Shown in pieces: positions 52,177 through 61,806 of a DNA stretch of 64,000 nt. Location of the stretch: positions 4,030,001 to 4,094,000 of the forward strand of contig NZ_CP126238.1 of the NCBI RefSeq assembly GCF_044792555.1, given 5' to 3'. The DNA is from Alicycliphilus denitrificans_A. GTDB taxonomy: Bacteria > Pseudomonadota > Gammaproteobacteria > Burkholderiales > Burkholderiaceae_C. Each line of letters opens with the position of its first letter. Positions within the stretch are counted from its first letter, which is position 1. Made by a program: the position numbers and the translations under genes. The notes under the pieces were generated by a model. It was not told the DNA's origin and did no database searches. It was given only the letters and a program-made list of their open reading frames with translations.

Positions 52177-52988
52177 AGAACGCGATGCGCCAGCGCCGGC
52201 AACTGGCTGCGTAGCCGGCGCAGATGCGCGGCGTCCAGATCCCCGAGCACCACCCCGGCGCCTTCGGCCTGCTGCGCCAGCACCTGGCCCCAGGGATCGA
52301 CCAGCATGCTGTGCCCCCAGGTGCGCCGGCCGTTCTCATGCGTGCCGCCCTGGGCCGGTGCCAGCACATAGGCCAGGTTCTCCACGGCGCGGGCGCGCAG
52401 CAGCAGCTCCCAGTGCGCACGCCCCGTGGTGTAGGTGAAGGCGCTGGGCACGAGCAGCAGCTCGACGCCGGCGCGCGCATGCGCGCGGTAGAGCTCGGGA
52501 AAGCGCAGGTCGTAGCACACGGAAAGGCCCACCTGCCAGCGCCTGCCGTCGCGCGCCGTGAGGGCAAAGCGCACGCTGTCCGCCCCGGCCTGGATCACGC
52601 GGGCCTCGTCGAAATGCTCGCGGCCATTGTCGAAGCGAAACAAATGGATCTTGTCATAGCGCGCCACGCAGGCACCCGCAGGCGAGAACACCAGCGAGCT
52701 GTTGTACACGCGCGCCGGGTCGTCACCCGCCAGGGGCAGGGTGCCGCCGACGATCCACAGGCCCAGCTCGCGTGCGGCCACGGCCAGAAAATGCTGGATC
52801 GGCCCATCGCCCATGGGCTCGCGCAGGGCCAGCTTGTCTTCGTCGCGCCGCCCCATGGCGCAGAAATACTCGGGCAGCACGGCCAGCTCGGCCCCGGCCC
52901 GGGCGGCCTGCTCGAGCAGGCGGCGCGCGGCGTCCAGATTGGCCTGCAGCGCCACGCCCGAGACCATTTGCAAGGCGGCGACTTTCAT
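52173..52988 (-). CDS. Carbon-nitrogen hydrolase (Nit1/deaminated glutathione amidase-like)
   Basis: A 271-aa nitrilase-superfamily amidase. The catalytic triad is visible: Glu in ELAVLPEYFCAMGRRDED (about 41), Lys in ARYDKIHLFRFDNG (about 113) and Cys in VGLSVCYDLRFPELYRAHA (about 155). The form CYDLRFPELYR and length match the Nit branch, which hydrolyses deaminated glutathione, a repair function. Its ATG overlaps the yhdP stop (ATGA, 52985-52988) and its stop overlaps the kinase start. Confidence 0.9.
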   Translation of the reverse strand: MKVAALQMVSGVALQANLDAARRLLEQAARAGAELAVLPEYFCAMGRRDEDKLALREPMGDGPIQHFLAVAARELGLWIVGGTLPLAGDDPARVYNSSLVFSPAGACVARYDKIHLFRFDNGREHFDEARVIQAGADSVRFALTARDGRRWQVGLSVCYDLRFPELYRAHARAGVELLLVPSAFTYTTGRAHWELLLRARAVENLAYVLAPAQGGTHENGRRTWGHSMLVDPWGQVLAQQAEGAGVVLGDLDAAHLRRLRSQLPALAHRVL

Positions 52989-55900
52989 GGTTTTTCTCCT
53001 GGGGCGGGGGGGGGCTTGCGTTGCTGGATGCGCTCCACGCGCGGCTCGTCCCAGGTGCCGTCGATGCGGAACTCCTGCGTGGCCGCCTGGATCAGCGGCC
53101 CGCGCAGGAATACCTGCGCCAGGAAGCTGCCCAGGCCCACCACCGGGTTGATGGCCGTGGCCACCAGCGAGGCCGTCATGGCGTTGATCTCGGGCACCAC
53201 GACCACATGCAGGTCCTGGGTCTCGCGCTCGATGTCGGCGCTGCCCTCCATGAGCACGGCGGCGTTCACACCCTTCATCTGCAGGTTGTTGGTGGTGGCC
53301 ACGCCCTTGTCCACATGCACGTCGCCGCGCACGAAGTCAAAGGCAAAGCCCTCGCTGAACACATCGCGGAAATCGAGCGCGAAGCGCCGCGGCAGCGACT
53401 GCAGGCTGAGCACGCCCAGCAGCTTGGCCAGGCCCGGGTCGGCCTTGAGGAACTGGCCCGCCTCCATGTTCACGTTCATCTGCCCCGTCATGCTGCGGTA
53501 GTCGGGCGACAGGGGCGAACCCTGCCAGCCCACCCGGCCCGCAATGCGCCCCTGGCCGCGGCGCAGCACGCCATCCATGCCAAAGCGCGCCAGCAGCGCG
53601 CCCGAGTCGCGTATGTCGAGCTCGAAATCCATGCTGGTGCGCCGCCGCGTCTGGCTGCCCGCGCCGCCGAGCAGCGCCCAGTTGCCGCTGGAGGTGAATG
53701 TCGCCTCGGGCGCCGCGAGGTTGAACCTGGCCAGCCGCCATTCGCGCTGGCCGTCCTCGGTGGCGCGGTTGCGCGCCTCGATATCCATGCGCCCCAGGCG
53801 CCGGCCGCGCAACTCGAAGTCCTGCACCACGATGTCCAGCGCCGGCAGCTTGCCCGGCTGCTGCGCATCGAGCAGTTCATTCACCTGGGCGTCCGCCGCC
53901 TGCGGCAGGATCAGGCGCGCCAGGCGGGCGTACAGCAGATCCTGCGACTCCCCGCCCAGGGCGGGGCGGTACTCGACATAGCCATCGAGCTCACGCGCCG
54001 CCACGTTGGCGCGCCAGACCGGGCCCGCGTGCGAGATGCCGGCCACCACCTGATGCAGGTTGCGCCCATGCAGCGTGAGCGTGGACGCGCGCAGGGCCAG
54101 GCGATCGGGCAGGTAGTCCTGCGCCTCCTGGCCTGGCGCAGCCTCCGGCTGTCCCTGGACCGCGCCGGCTGGCGGCATGTGCTGCGCGAGCAGCGCGCTC
54201 CAGGCATCGGCATCGAGCTCATCCAGCACGGCATTTGCCCTCACACCCTGCTCCGGCAGGGGTGTGGCCTGCGCCGCGGGCAGGCCCACGTCCACCGCGC
54301 CGCGCAGCACGCGCACCTGCGCGCCATCGAGGGCGCGCACATAGGCCAGGCGCAGCGCATCGCCCAGCTCCAGCGTCATCTGGTCCTGCAGCGGGGCACT
54401 GTCCGAGGCCGCCGCCTCGCGCGTCAGCCGCTTGTCAAAACGCACGACCAGCGGCGCCGCCGCCGACTTGCCCAGCGGCGGCGGTGCGGCCAGGGCCATG
54501 CCCGCCAGGTCGCTCGTGACCTGGATCTCGGCCACGCCGCGGCGCACGCCCAGGGCCAGGGCATAGGTACTGCTGCCGCTGGCGTGGCGCGCCAGCTGCG
54601 ACAGCAGCCCCAGCTGCGTGGACTCGCGCAGCCCCTCGGCCGTGGCCGTGCCGCGCGCGCGCACGCGCACCGCCGACTCGCCGGCCGGCGCGACAGCGTT
54701 CATGCCGCCCTCCAGCCGCACCTCCCCGCCCAGCGCCCGGCCCTGCACGCCGGCCAGCGTGAAGCCGGTCTCAGTGAACTGCACCACGCCACGCGCGCCG
54801 CTCACCGTGGGCGCCTCGGGCACGAAGCGCACTTCGTTGCCGGCCAGGGTCACGCCGCCGCGCACCCTGGATTGGGCCAGCTTGCTCAGGGGCAGGCGCA
54901 GGCCCAGCTGCAGGTCGGCCATGCCGGTGGCCGCGGCCTGGTCCAGCGCACCTTCGGTGAGCTGCGCGATCTGCGAGCCGCGCACCAGCCCCAGCATGTC
55001 CTGCAGCGGACCGCGCACCTGGGCATCGACCTCGACCACGCTGTGCTCCAGGTCGGCGATCCTGGCGCCCACCTTTTGCACGCGCAGCGCGGGCCGGCCC
55101 GCAAAGCTGCCCGTGGCATTGCGCACCAGCATGCTGGCGCGGTCGAAGACCAGCTCGCCGCTCAGCTCCGCCAGGGCCGGCCAGGGGCGGTCGCCGGGTT
55201 CCAGCAGGCTGGGCGGCACGTAGCCGTAGACCACATCCTTGACGCGCGCCGCGATGTGGAACTCCCCCAGGCGCGGCGCGTGGCCATAGGGGAAGTCGTG
55301 CAGGTCGCCCTTGACGCGAAACTTCACCTCGGTTGCGCTGCCCGCGGCAATGGCGTCGCGCACGTAATGGCGCGTCTCGGCGGGAATGGCCAGCGGCAGG
55401 TAGCGGTGCACGCGCGTGCCGTCGGCGCGCGACAGGCTGCCCGACAGTTCCAGCACGCCCGGAAAGCGCGAGCGCGCGGGCGATGCGGCCGGGTCTGCCG
55501 TGCGCCAGGCCAGGCGCGCCTCGCCCTGGGCGTCGGCATTGGCAAAACGCAGGTCGCCGGTCTGCACGGCAATGCGCTGGCCCTCGATCTGCCAGCGCAC
55601 CGTGGCCGAGAGCCGCTGCACGGGCACGACCGGATCCTCGAACACGCCGGGCAGCAGCAGCCGGCCGTCCGCCATGGCCAGCTCCGCCCGCCCGCCCTGG
55701 TGCGTCAGGTCCAGCTCCAGGTCGGCGCCGCTCAGGCCCGCCGTCACGGGCACCTGGTCCTGCGCGGCCAGCGTCAGCCCCGTCAGCTTGGCGCGCAGCT
55801 GGTACTGCCGGGGCTGCGCCAGGGGCCCGTGCCAGCTGGCCCGCAACTGCTGCGCCACGCCCTGCGGCGCATAGGCCCGCAAGGCCTGGTGCACGGCCGC

Positions 55901-57046
55901 ATCCAGCGGCAGGCGGCCGGCGATCTGCGCCACGGCGGCCAGGTCCAGCCGGTCGGCCTGCAGCTCGCCCTGCTCCCGCCCCGCCTGATCCGCGCCGGTG
56001 TGGCGCAGGAACAGCTTGCCACCAGGCCAGCGCAGGCCATCGTCGGCCTGGAACTGCAGGTTGTCGCTGCTGAGCTCGAAGCCGCCCTCCAGCCAGCGCC
56101 CGCCCACACGCCCCGTCACCGTGTGCAGCACCAGTGGGCGCAGATCCTGGCCCAGCGTGGCATTCACCTCGCCCAGCGCCATGTCCACCGTGACAGCGGC
56201 CGGCTCGCCGCGCTGCACGTCGACCCAGGCGCGCAGCGCGCCATGGCCCCGGGCCACCTCCAGCGCCCCCAGATCGGCATATTGGTTCAGCCGCGAGACA
56301 TCCACATGCCCGAAGGCCGCATACAGCTGGCCGCTCCAGCGCCGCCAGTTGCCGCCATGGGTGGTGAGCAGCGGCTGGCGGAACCGGCCGCGCAGCGTGA
56401 AGCGCTCGCCCCAGTCGGGCGGCGGCGTGGCATCCAGGCGCACGGAATGGCGCCAGGCGCCGTTGCGCAGCACCAGGTCCACCCGGGTCAGCGCCAGCGG
56501 CCCGGCCCCGCTCTGCTCGTCACTCCAGCGCAGCGTGCCGCCCCGGATCGCGACCTCAGGCTGCGCAAACAGCCAGTCGGCGGCATCGCTGTCGCCCCGG
56601 GCATCCTGGTGCAGCGCCAGCCCGGCGACGGTGATGCGGCCATCCGCCGCGCGGCGTATATCCAGCTCCGGGCCTTCGATATAGATCTGCTCGAAGCCCA
56701 GGCGCAGCAGCGAGCGCGGCGACAGCGCCAGCACCACACGCGGCAGCTGCAAGGCCTCGCGCCCCTGGGCATCGAGCAGGGCCACGCCGGACAGCTCCAC
56801 GGTGGGGAAAATCCCCTCGCTGCGCGCCGTGATGGCGCCAATGCGCACGGGTACCCCCAGGACGCGCCGGGCCTGTGCCTCCAGCTGGGGGCGGTAGTCG
56901 CCAATACGCGGCACAATCCAGCCATGCAGCCCCCCCCAGGCCGCCGCCAGCAGCAGCCACAGGGCCACCAGCAACCCGAACCCCCATCGTGCACAGCCCG
57001 CCACGAGTCTGAGCAGGCGGGAGGGGTGGGATGGCGGCTCTGTCAT
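52985..57046 (-). CDS. yhdP: YhdP family (AsmA-like) phospholipid transport protein
   Basis: A 1353-aa AsmA-like protein. One N-terminal helix (WGFGLLVALWLLLAAAWGGL) is followed by a very long repetitive beta-groove region: RRVLGVPVRIGAITARSEGI, FPTVELSGVALLDAQGREAL, LYAAFGHVDVSRLNQY. Toward the C-terminus come GQMNVNMEAGQFLKADPGLA, KLLGVLSLQSLPRRFALDFR and DVFSEGFAFDFVRGDVHVD, a conserved YhdP ending. YhdP, TamB and YdbH carry phospholipids from inner to outer membrane. It heads the four-gene overlapping operon and diverges from glnE, a usual neighbour in betaproteobacteria. Confidence 0.92.
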   Translation of the reverse strand: MTEPPSHPSRLLRLVAGCARWGFGLLVALWLLLAAAWGGLHGWIVPRIGDYRPQLEAQARRVLGVPVRIGAITARSEGIFPTVELSGVALLDAQGREALQLPRVVLALSPRSLLRLGFEQIYIEGPELDIRRAADGRITVAGLALHQDARGDSDAADWLFAQPEVAIRGGTLRWSDEQSGAGPLALTRVDLVLRNGAWRHSVRLDATPPPDWGERFTLRGRFRQPLLTTHGGNWRRWSGQLYAAFGHVDVSRLNQYADLGALEVARGHGALRAWVDVQRGEPAAVTVDMALGEVNATLGQDLRPLVLHTVTGRVGGRWLEGGFELSSDNLQFQADDGLRWPGGKLFLRHTGADQAGREQGELQADRLDLAAVAQIAGRLPLDAAVHQALRAYAPQGVAQQLRASWHGPLAQPRQYQLRAKLTGLTLAAQDQVPVTAGLSGADLELDLTHQGGRAELAMADGRLLLPGVFEDPVVPVQRLSATVRWQIEGQRIAVQTGDLRFANADAQGEARLAWRTADPAASPARSRFPGVLELSGSLSRADGTRVHRYLPLAIPAETRHYVRDAIAAGSATEVKFRVKGDLHDFPYGHAPRLGEFHIAARVKDVVYGYVPPSLLEPGDRPWPALAELSGELVFDRASMLVRNATGSFAGRPALRVQKVGARIADLEHSVVEVDAQVRGPLQDMLGLVRGSQIAQLTEGALDQAAATGMADLQLGLRLPLSKLAQSRVRGGVTLAGNEVRFVPEAPTVSGARGVVQFTETGFTLAGVQGRALGGEVRLEGGMNAVAPAGESAVRVRARGTATAEGLRESTQLGLLSQLARHASGSSTYALALGVRRGVAEIQVTSDLAGMALAAPPPLGKSAAAPLVVRFDKRLTREAAASDSAPLQDQMTLELGDALRLAYVRALDGAQVRVLRGAVDVGLPAAQATPLPEQGVRANAVLDELDADAWSALLAQHMPPAGAVQGQPEAAPGQEAQDYLPDRLALRASTLTLHGRNLHQVVAGISHAGPVWRANVAARELDGYVEYRPALGGESQDLLYARLARLILPQAADAQVNELLDAQQPGKLPALDIVVQDFELRGRRLGRMDIEARNRATEDGQREWRLARFNLAAPEATFTSSGNWALLGGAGSQTRRRTSMDFELDIRDSGALLARFGMDGVLRRGQGRIAGRVGWQGSPLSPDYRSMTGQMNVNMEAGQFLKADPGLAKLLGVLSLQSLPRRFALDFRDVFSEGFAFDFVRGDVHVDKGVATTNNLQMKGVNAAVLMEGSADIERETQDLHVVVVPEINAMTASLVATAINPVVGLGSFLAQVFLRGPLIQAATQEFRIDGTWDEPRVERIQQRKPPPAPGEKP

Positions 57047-57114
57047 GTCAGGTGGAATCGATGGCAGGAATTATGACCCGCACATCCCCCGGGAGTTCAG
57101 CCGTAGACGTTGCC

Positions 57115-59844
57115 ATGCAGATGCCTTTGACCGCCCCCGCAGCCTCCCGCGAACCGCTCTCGCAGCATTCGCGCTTTTTCCAGCGCCTGGAGCGCCGCTA
57201 TGGCGCCGATCTGGCGTTGCTGCCACCGGGCGTGCCCGACCACGCCACCCTGGGCCAGGCCTGCGACGCCCTGCTGGCACGCGGCCATGACCTGGGCGCG
57301 GCGCTGCGCATCCTGCGCCAGCTGGTGCTGCAGCGGCTCATCCGCCTGGACTGCGACCAGGGTGCTCCGCTTTCCGACATCACCCTGCCCATGACCGCGC
57401 TGGCCGAACTGGCGCTGGACCGCGCCTGCCGCCAGGCGCGCGCGGAGCTGGACGCGCGCCACGGCGCGCCGCGCGGCCCCCAGGGCCAGCCGGTGCAGCT
57501 GTGGGTAATCGGCATGGGCAAGCTCGGGGCACGCGAGCTCAATGTGTCCAGCGACATCGACCTGATCTACGTCTACGAGCATGACGGCGATACCGCCGGC
57601 CTGGAGGGCGGGCGCGGCAGGCTCTCCAACCACGAATACTTCGCGCGCGCCGTGAAGGCCATCTATGCCCTGGTGGGCGACACCACCGAGCATGGCTTCG
57701 TGTTCCGCGTGGACCTGGCGCTGCGGCCCCACGGCAACTCCGGCCCGGCAGCACTGTCGCTCTCGGCGCTGGAGGACTACCTGCAGGTGCATGGCCGCGA
57801 GTGGGAGCGCTTTGCCTGGCTCAAGAGCCGGGTCGTGGCACCGCTCGATTGCATTGCCACGGCGAACGTGCAGGCGCTGCGCGGCGTGGTGCTGCCCTTC
57901 GTGTTCCGCCGCTACCTGGACTACAGCGTGTTCGATGCGCTGCGCACGCTGCACCACCAGATCCGCGACCATGCGGCCAAACGCAGCGCCGGCCGGCCCG
58001 AGCGCGCCAACGACGTGAAGCTCTCGCGCGGCGGCATCCGCGAGATCGAATTCACCGTGCAGCTGCTGCAGGTGGTGCGCGGCGGCCAGTACCCCGAGCT
58101 GCGCCGCCGCCCCACGCTGGAGGCGCTCGCGCGCCTGGCGCACGCCGGCCTGATGCCCGCGCAGACGGCCGAGCAGCTGGCCAGCGCCTACATCTTTCTG
58201 CGCCGCGTGGAGCACCGCATCCAGTACCTGGACGACCAACAGACCCATGTGCTGCCCACGCGCGACGAGGACCTGGCCTGGATCGCCCACAGCATGGGCC
58301 TGGATTGCTGCGATTTTTTGCGCGAACTGGATGCCCACCGCGAGCTCGTGGCGCAGGAGTTCGACACCCTGCTGGGCGGCACGCAGCACCAGCGCTGCAA
58401 CAACGGCTGCGGCAAGGCACGCAGCGCCGAGACGCCCGCCCCCGACCTGGAGGCGCTGCTGGAGCAGTTGCCGCCCGCCCTGCGCGAGCGCGTCGCCGAA
58501 TGGCGCGGCAACGCCCGCGTGCAGGGCCTGCGCGACGAGGCGCGCACCAGGCTGCTGCGCATCGTGCAGCGCACCAGCAGCTGGCTGGCCGAGGGCCGGG
58601 TGGGCGAGGACGCCGCCGTGCGCCTGGTGGGCTGGCTGGAGCCGCTGCTGCGCCGCGAGAGCTATCTGGCGCTGCTGCTGGAGCGCCCCCTGGTGCACGA
58701 GCGCCTGCTGCACCTGCTGGGCGCGGCCAAATGGCCGGCGCGCTACATGCTGCAGCACCCGGGCGTGATCGACGAGCTGGCCAGCGACGCCCTGCTGTCG
58801 GAACGCTTCGTGGCCCTGGATTTCGAGCACGAGCTCGCCCTGCGCCTGGCGGCGCTCAAGTCCACGGGCGAGGACGACGACGAGAACCTGCTCGACCTGC
58901 TGCGCCGCGCCCACCACGCCGAGACCTTCCGCACGCTGGCGCGCGACGTGGAGGGACGCCTCACCGTCGAGCAGGTGGCGGACGACCTCTCGGCCCTGGC
59001 CGACAGCGTGCTGCGCGTCACGGCAGAGTGGTGCTGGAGCCGGCTGAAAAACCGCCACCGCGAGGCGCCGCAGTTCGCCATCATTGGCTACGGCAAGCTC
59101 GGCGGCAAGGAGCTGGGCTACGGCAGCGACCTGGACATCGTCTTCGTCTTCGACGACGACCATGATCTCGCCCCCGAGGTCTACGCTGCCTTCGTGCGCA
59201 AGCTCATCAACTGGCTCTCGGCCAAGACCGGCGAGGGCGACCTGTTCGAGATCGACACCCAGCTGCGCCCCAACGGCAACTCCGGCCTGCTCGTGACCAG
59301 CTTCCAGGCCTATGCCGACTACCAGCAGCAGCGCGGCAGCAACACCGCCTGGACCTGGGAGCACCAGGCCATGACGCGGGCGCGCTTCGTGCTGGGCAGC
59401 GAGCAGCTGCGCGCGCGCTTTGACGCCGTGCGCCAGGCCGTCATCAGCGCGCCACGCGACGCCGCGGCCCTGCGCAGCGAGATCACCGCCATGCGCCAGC
59501 GCATGCGCGCCGCCAACCCCGTGCCGGCCGGGCAGTTCGAGGTCAAGCACAGCCCGGGCGGCATGCTGGACGTGGAATTTGCCGTGCAGTACCTGGTGCT
59601 GGCACACAGCGGCGCCCACCCCGAGTTGCGCGACAACAAGGGCAACATCGCCCTGCTGCAACGCGCCGAGGCTGCCGGCCTGCTGCCCGCGGGCGTGGGC
59701 CACGCCGCCGCCGACGCCTACCGCACGCTGCGCCAGGTGCAGCACCGCGCCCGCCTGAACGAGGAACCCACGCGCGTGCCGCCCGAGACCCTGGCCGCCG
59801 AACAGGGCGCCGTGCTGGCGCTGTGGCGCGCGGTGTTTGGCTGA
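57115..59844 (+). CDS. glnE: Bifunctional glutamine synthetase adenylyltransferase/adenylyl-removing enzyme
   Basis: About 909 aa. It adenylylates and deadenylylates glutamine synthetase under PII control. Two nucleotidyltransferase domains are seen: WVIGMGKLGARELNVSSDID (N-terminal deadenylylase, about residue 130) and AIIGYGKLGGKELGYGSDLD (C-terminal adenylylase, about 655), each followed by its GlnD-like helical domain (IREIEFTVQLLQVVRGGQYP; MLDVEFAVQYLVLAHSGAHP). The start is uncertain: ATG 57061, 57073, 57115 or 57121 are in frame and none has a good ribosome site; 57115 leaves a conventional N-terminus before LSQHSRFFQRLERRYG. Confidence 0.95.
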   Translation: MQMPLTAPAASREPLSQHSRFFQRLERRYGADLALLPPGVPDHATLGQACDALLARGHDLGAALRILRQLVLQRLIRLDCDQGAPLSDITLPMTALAELALDRACRQARAELDARHGAPRGPQGQPVQLWVIGMGKLGARELNVSSDIDLIYVYEHDGDTAGLEGGRGRLSNHEYFARAVKAIYALVGDTTEHGFVFRVDLALRPHGNSGPAALSLSALEDYLQVHGREWERFAWLKSRVVAPLDCIATANVQALRGVVLPFVFRRYLDYSVFDALRTLHHQIRDHAAKRSAGRPERANDVKLSRGGIREIEFTVQLLQVVRGGQYPELRRRPTLEALARLAHAGLMPAQTAEQLASAYIFLRRVEHRIQYLDDQQTHVLPTRDEDLAWIAHSMGLDCCDFLRELDAHRELVAQEFDTLLGGTQHQRCNNGCGKARSAETPAPDLEALLEQLPPALRERVAEWRGNARVQGLRDEARTRLLRIVQRTSSWLAEGRVGEDAAVRLVGWLEPLLRRESYLALLLERPLVHERLLHLLGAAKWPARYMLQHPGVIDELASDALLSERFVALDFEHELALRLAALKSTGEDDDENLLDLLRRAHHAETFRTLARDVEGRLTVEQVADDLSALADSVLRVTAEWCWSRLKNRHREAPQFAIIGYGKLGGKELGYGSDLDIVFVFDDDHDLAPEVYAAFVRKLINWLSAKTGEGDLFEIDTQLRPNGNSGLLVTSFQAYADYQQQRGSNTAWTWEHQAMTRARFVLGSEQLRARFDAVRQAVISAPRDAAALRSEITAMRQRMRAANPVPAGQFEVKHSPGGMLDVEFAVQYLVLAHSGAHPELRDNKGNIALLQRAEAAGLLPAGVGHAAADAYRTLRQVQHRARLNEEPTRVPPETLAAEQGAVLALWRAVFG

Positions 59845-59849
59845 GAAAA

Positions 59850-59903
59850 CTCTCTTATTGATAGCTACTAACGCTTACTACATAAGCGTCATAGGCACTT
59901 TTA
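59850..59903 (-). repeat. Dispersed intergenic repeat, copy K
   Basis: Reverse orientation: CTCTTATTGATAGCTACTAA, CGCTTACTACATAAGCGTCA, TAGGCACTTTT. It carries the hairpin ACGCTTA-CTACA-TAAGCGT and lies between the convergent glnE and lysR genes. Confidence 0.75.
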
Positions 59904-59921
59904 TCTATTGATACTGCGCCC

Positions 59922-60839
59922 TCATGACCCCTGCGCGGCGTCCGGGGCGCCGCCGCGCGCGGCGAAATGGGCCGCCAGAAAATCAATCAGCAGCCGCACC
60001 TTGGCCGACAGGTTCTTGCGCGTCGGATAGACCGCGTAGATGCCGAGCTCCGTCGAGCGGTACTCGGGCATGAGCTCGACCAGCGTGCCCGCCGCCAGGT
60101 CCTGCCCGACCAGGAAGCCAGGCTGAAGAATCACGCCCTGGTGCGCCAGCGCCGCCGCGCGGCAGGTTTCGCCATTGTTGGTGTGCATCCAGGGGCGGGT
60201 ACGCACGCTCACCGGCCCGTCCGGCCCCTTGAAATGCCACTCGTCCCGGGTGGCGAAATGGCTGTACGCAACCACCTGGTGCGCCGCCAGGTCCGCCGGG
60301 TGCCGCGGCGTGCCATGCTGCTGCAGATAGCGCGGCGAGGCGCACAGGGTCATGCGCGTGCTGGCCAGGCGGCGGCTGACCAGGGAGGAGTTCTCCAGCG
60401 CCGCGATGCGGATCGCCAGGTCATAGCCCTCCTCGACGAGATCGACCAGGCGGTCCGCGAGCGTGACCTCCAGGGTCACATGCGGGTGCTGGGCGCGGAA
60501 CAGCCCCCACAGCGGCGCGAGATGCAGGATGCCGAAGGTGAAGGGGGCGTTGATGCGCAGCACGCCACTGACCGTCTCGCGCCGCGAGGTGACCTCGGCC
60601 TCGGCGTCGTCGAGCTCGGCCAGCAGGTCCTTGCTGCGCGCGTGGAACACCCGCCCCTCGGGTGTCAGGGACAGGCGCCGGGTCGTGCGGTGCAGCAGGC
60701 GGATGCCCAGGCGGTTTTCCAGCTCCACCACATGCCGCGACACCGCCGCCTTGGACAGGCCCAGCATGTCGGCCGCGCCCACGAAGCTGCCCGCCTCGAC
60801 CACGGCGTTGAAGCTTTGCATTTCGAGAAATCTGTCCAT
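59922..60839 (-). CDS. LysR family transcriptional regulator
   Basis: A 305-aa LysR-type regulator of the CrgA/DsdC-like cluster common in Burkholderiales. The HTH is MQSFNAVVEAGSFVGAADML, GLSKAAVSRHVVELENRLGI, RLLHRTTRRLSLTPEG; the effector domain begins VSGVLRINAPFTFGILHLAP and has EEGYDLAIRIAALENSSLVS. It diverges across a 150-bp AT-rich gap from a deletion remnant of an NADP oxidoreductase gene and doxX, so it probably controlled or still controls these. Confidence 0.9.
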   Translation of the reverse strand: MDRFLEMQSFNAVVEAGSFVGAADMLGLSKAAVSRHVVELENRLGIRLLHRTTRRLSLTPEGRVFHARSKDLLAELDDAEAEVTSRRETVSGVLRINAPFTFGILHLAPLWGLFRAQHPHVTLEVTLADRLVDLVEEGYDLAIRIAALENSSLVSRRLASTRMTLCASPRYLQQHGTPRHPADLAAHQVVAYSHFATRDEWHFKGPDGPVSVRTRPWMHTNNGETCRAAALAHQGVILQPGFLVGQDLAAGTLVELMPEYRSTELGIYAVYPTRKNLSAKVRLLIDFLAAHFAARGGAPDAAQGS

Positions 60840-60989
60840 AGTCTCGTATTTTTAAACAATTAATCAATCAATACGTTATTTATATCCAATTCAATACTCA
60901 ATACAGTCACGCCATGCACTGAAATCACACGACGGCCTGGGCCGTGCACCCCAACTTCCCACAGGCCGTCACCCGAAAAAGGATTGGTC

Positions 60990-61145
60990 ATGAAAGTCAC
61001 CGTGATTGGCGCCGGCAACATGGGCGCGGCATTTGTCAAGCAACTCAGCCTGGCCGGGCACGAGGCTCGCCTCGTGGCGCACTACCTGGAACCGCTTGCG
61101 GGCCTGGGCACCTCCATCGCTCCGACCTGGATTCGCCGCGCCTGA
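60990..61145 (+). pseudogene. Remnant of an F420-type NADP oxidoreductase gene (internal deletion)
   Basis: 51 codons with a good ribosome site (AAGGA) and ATG: MKVTVIGAGNMGAAFVKQLS, LAGHEARLV, then abruptly AHYLEPLAGLGTSIAPTWIR, RA and stop. The first half is the GxGxxG NADP-binding start and the last part is the C-terminus of NADPH-dependent F420-reductase-like proteins (about 200 aa); about three quarters in between is missing. The frame stays open, so the deletion is in frame, but the product cannot fold as an enzyme. It precedes doxX by 33 bp. Confidence 0.7.
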
Positions 61146-61178
61146 GGTCGCTGTTTCAGTTTTAGAACGAGGTTCACC

Positions 61179-61589
61179 ATGTCCAACACCCTCCCAAACG
61201 CACTGAATCTGCTCGGCCGGCTGATGCTTGTCGCCCTGTTCCTGCCTGCCGGCATCGCCAAGCTGACCGGCTTTTCGGGCACGGCCGGCTACATCGCCTC
61301 GGCGGGGCTGCCCGCCCCGGCGCTGGCCGCGGCCGTGGCCCTGCTGGTCGAAATCCTGGGCAGCCTGGCGCTGCTGTTCGGCTTCGGCACCCGCATCGCG
61401 GCCCTGGTGCTGGGCTTGTTCACCCTGGCGGCCAGTTTCTTCTTCCATGCCTACTGGAGCGCGCCGGCCGACCAGGCCTACGTGACCCAGTTGCTGTTCT
61501 TCAAGAACATCGCCATCGTCGGCGGCCTGCTGGTCCTGGCGGCACAGGGCGCCGGCGGCTGGAGCCTGGACGCCCGCCGCAAAGGCTGA
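61179..61589 (+). CDS. DoxX family membrane protein
   Basis: 136 aa with four membrane helices: LLGRLMLVALFLPAGIAKLT, AAAVALLVEILGSLALLFGF, a third (AALVLGLFTLAASFFFHAYW) and KNIAIVGGLLVLAAQGAGGW. The GRLMLVALFLPAGIAKLTGF start and FFKNIAIVGGLL end are typical of DoxX/YphA proteins. Function is not settled for the family; links to redox stress and quinone-related enzymes exist. A strong terminator follows at 61640. Confidence 0.9.
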   Translation: MSNTLPNALNLLGRLMLVALFLPAGIAKLTGFSGTAGYIASAGLPAPALAAAVALLVEILGSLALLFGFGTRIAALVLGLFTLAASFFFHAYWSAPADQAYVTQLLFFKNIAIVGGLLVLAAQGAGGWSLDARRKG

Positions 61590-61639
61590 TCCGGCCCAAC
61601 CGGCCCACCCCGCGCCCTGGTGCGGGCGGTGGAGGATGC

Positions 61640-61670
61640 AAGCTCTCCCGGCCGGGGGAGCTTTTGCTTT
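61640..61670 (+). terminator. Rho-independent terminator after doxX
   Basis: AAGCTCTCCC-GGCC-GGGGGAGCTT, a 10-bp stem with one G-T pair, followed by TTGCTTT. Confidence 0.7.
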
Positions 61671-61806
61671 GCGCAGACCGCCGATCCAGCGTCGAATGGC
61701 GCATGGTGTAATGCGCCGCGACAGCCACCCGGCCAGGGGCCCGTGGGGTGGCGGCCATCGGGCGGCGCGGCCGCCCGCCGGCGCGGCACCCGCACGCAGA
61801 GCACAC

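Noticed and set aside
52772..57076. 1434-codon plus-strand open frame opposite yhdP
   Set aside because: Extremely His/Gln/Arg-rich with no domain; an antisense shadow of yhdP caused by high GC and few stop codons.
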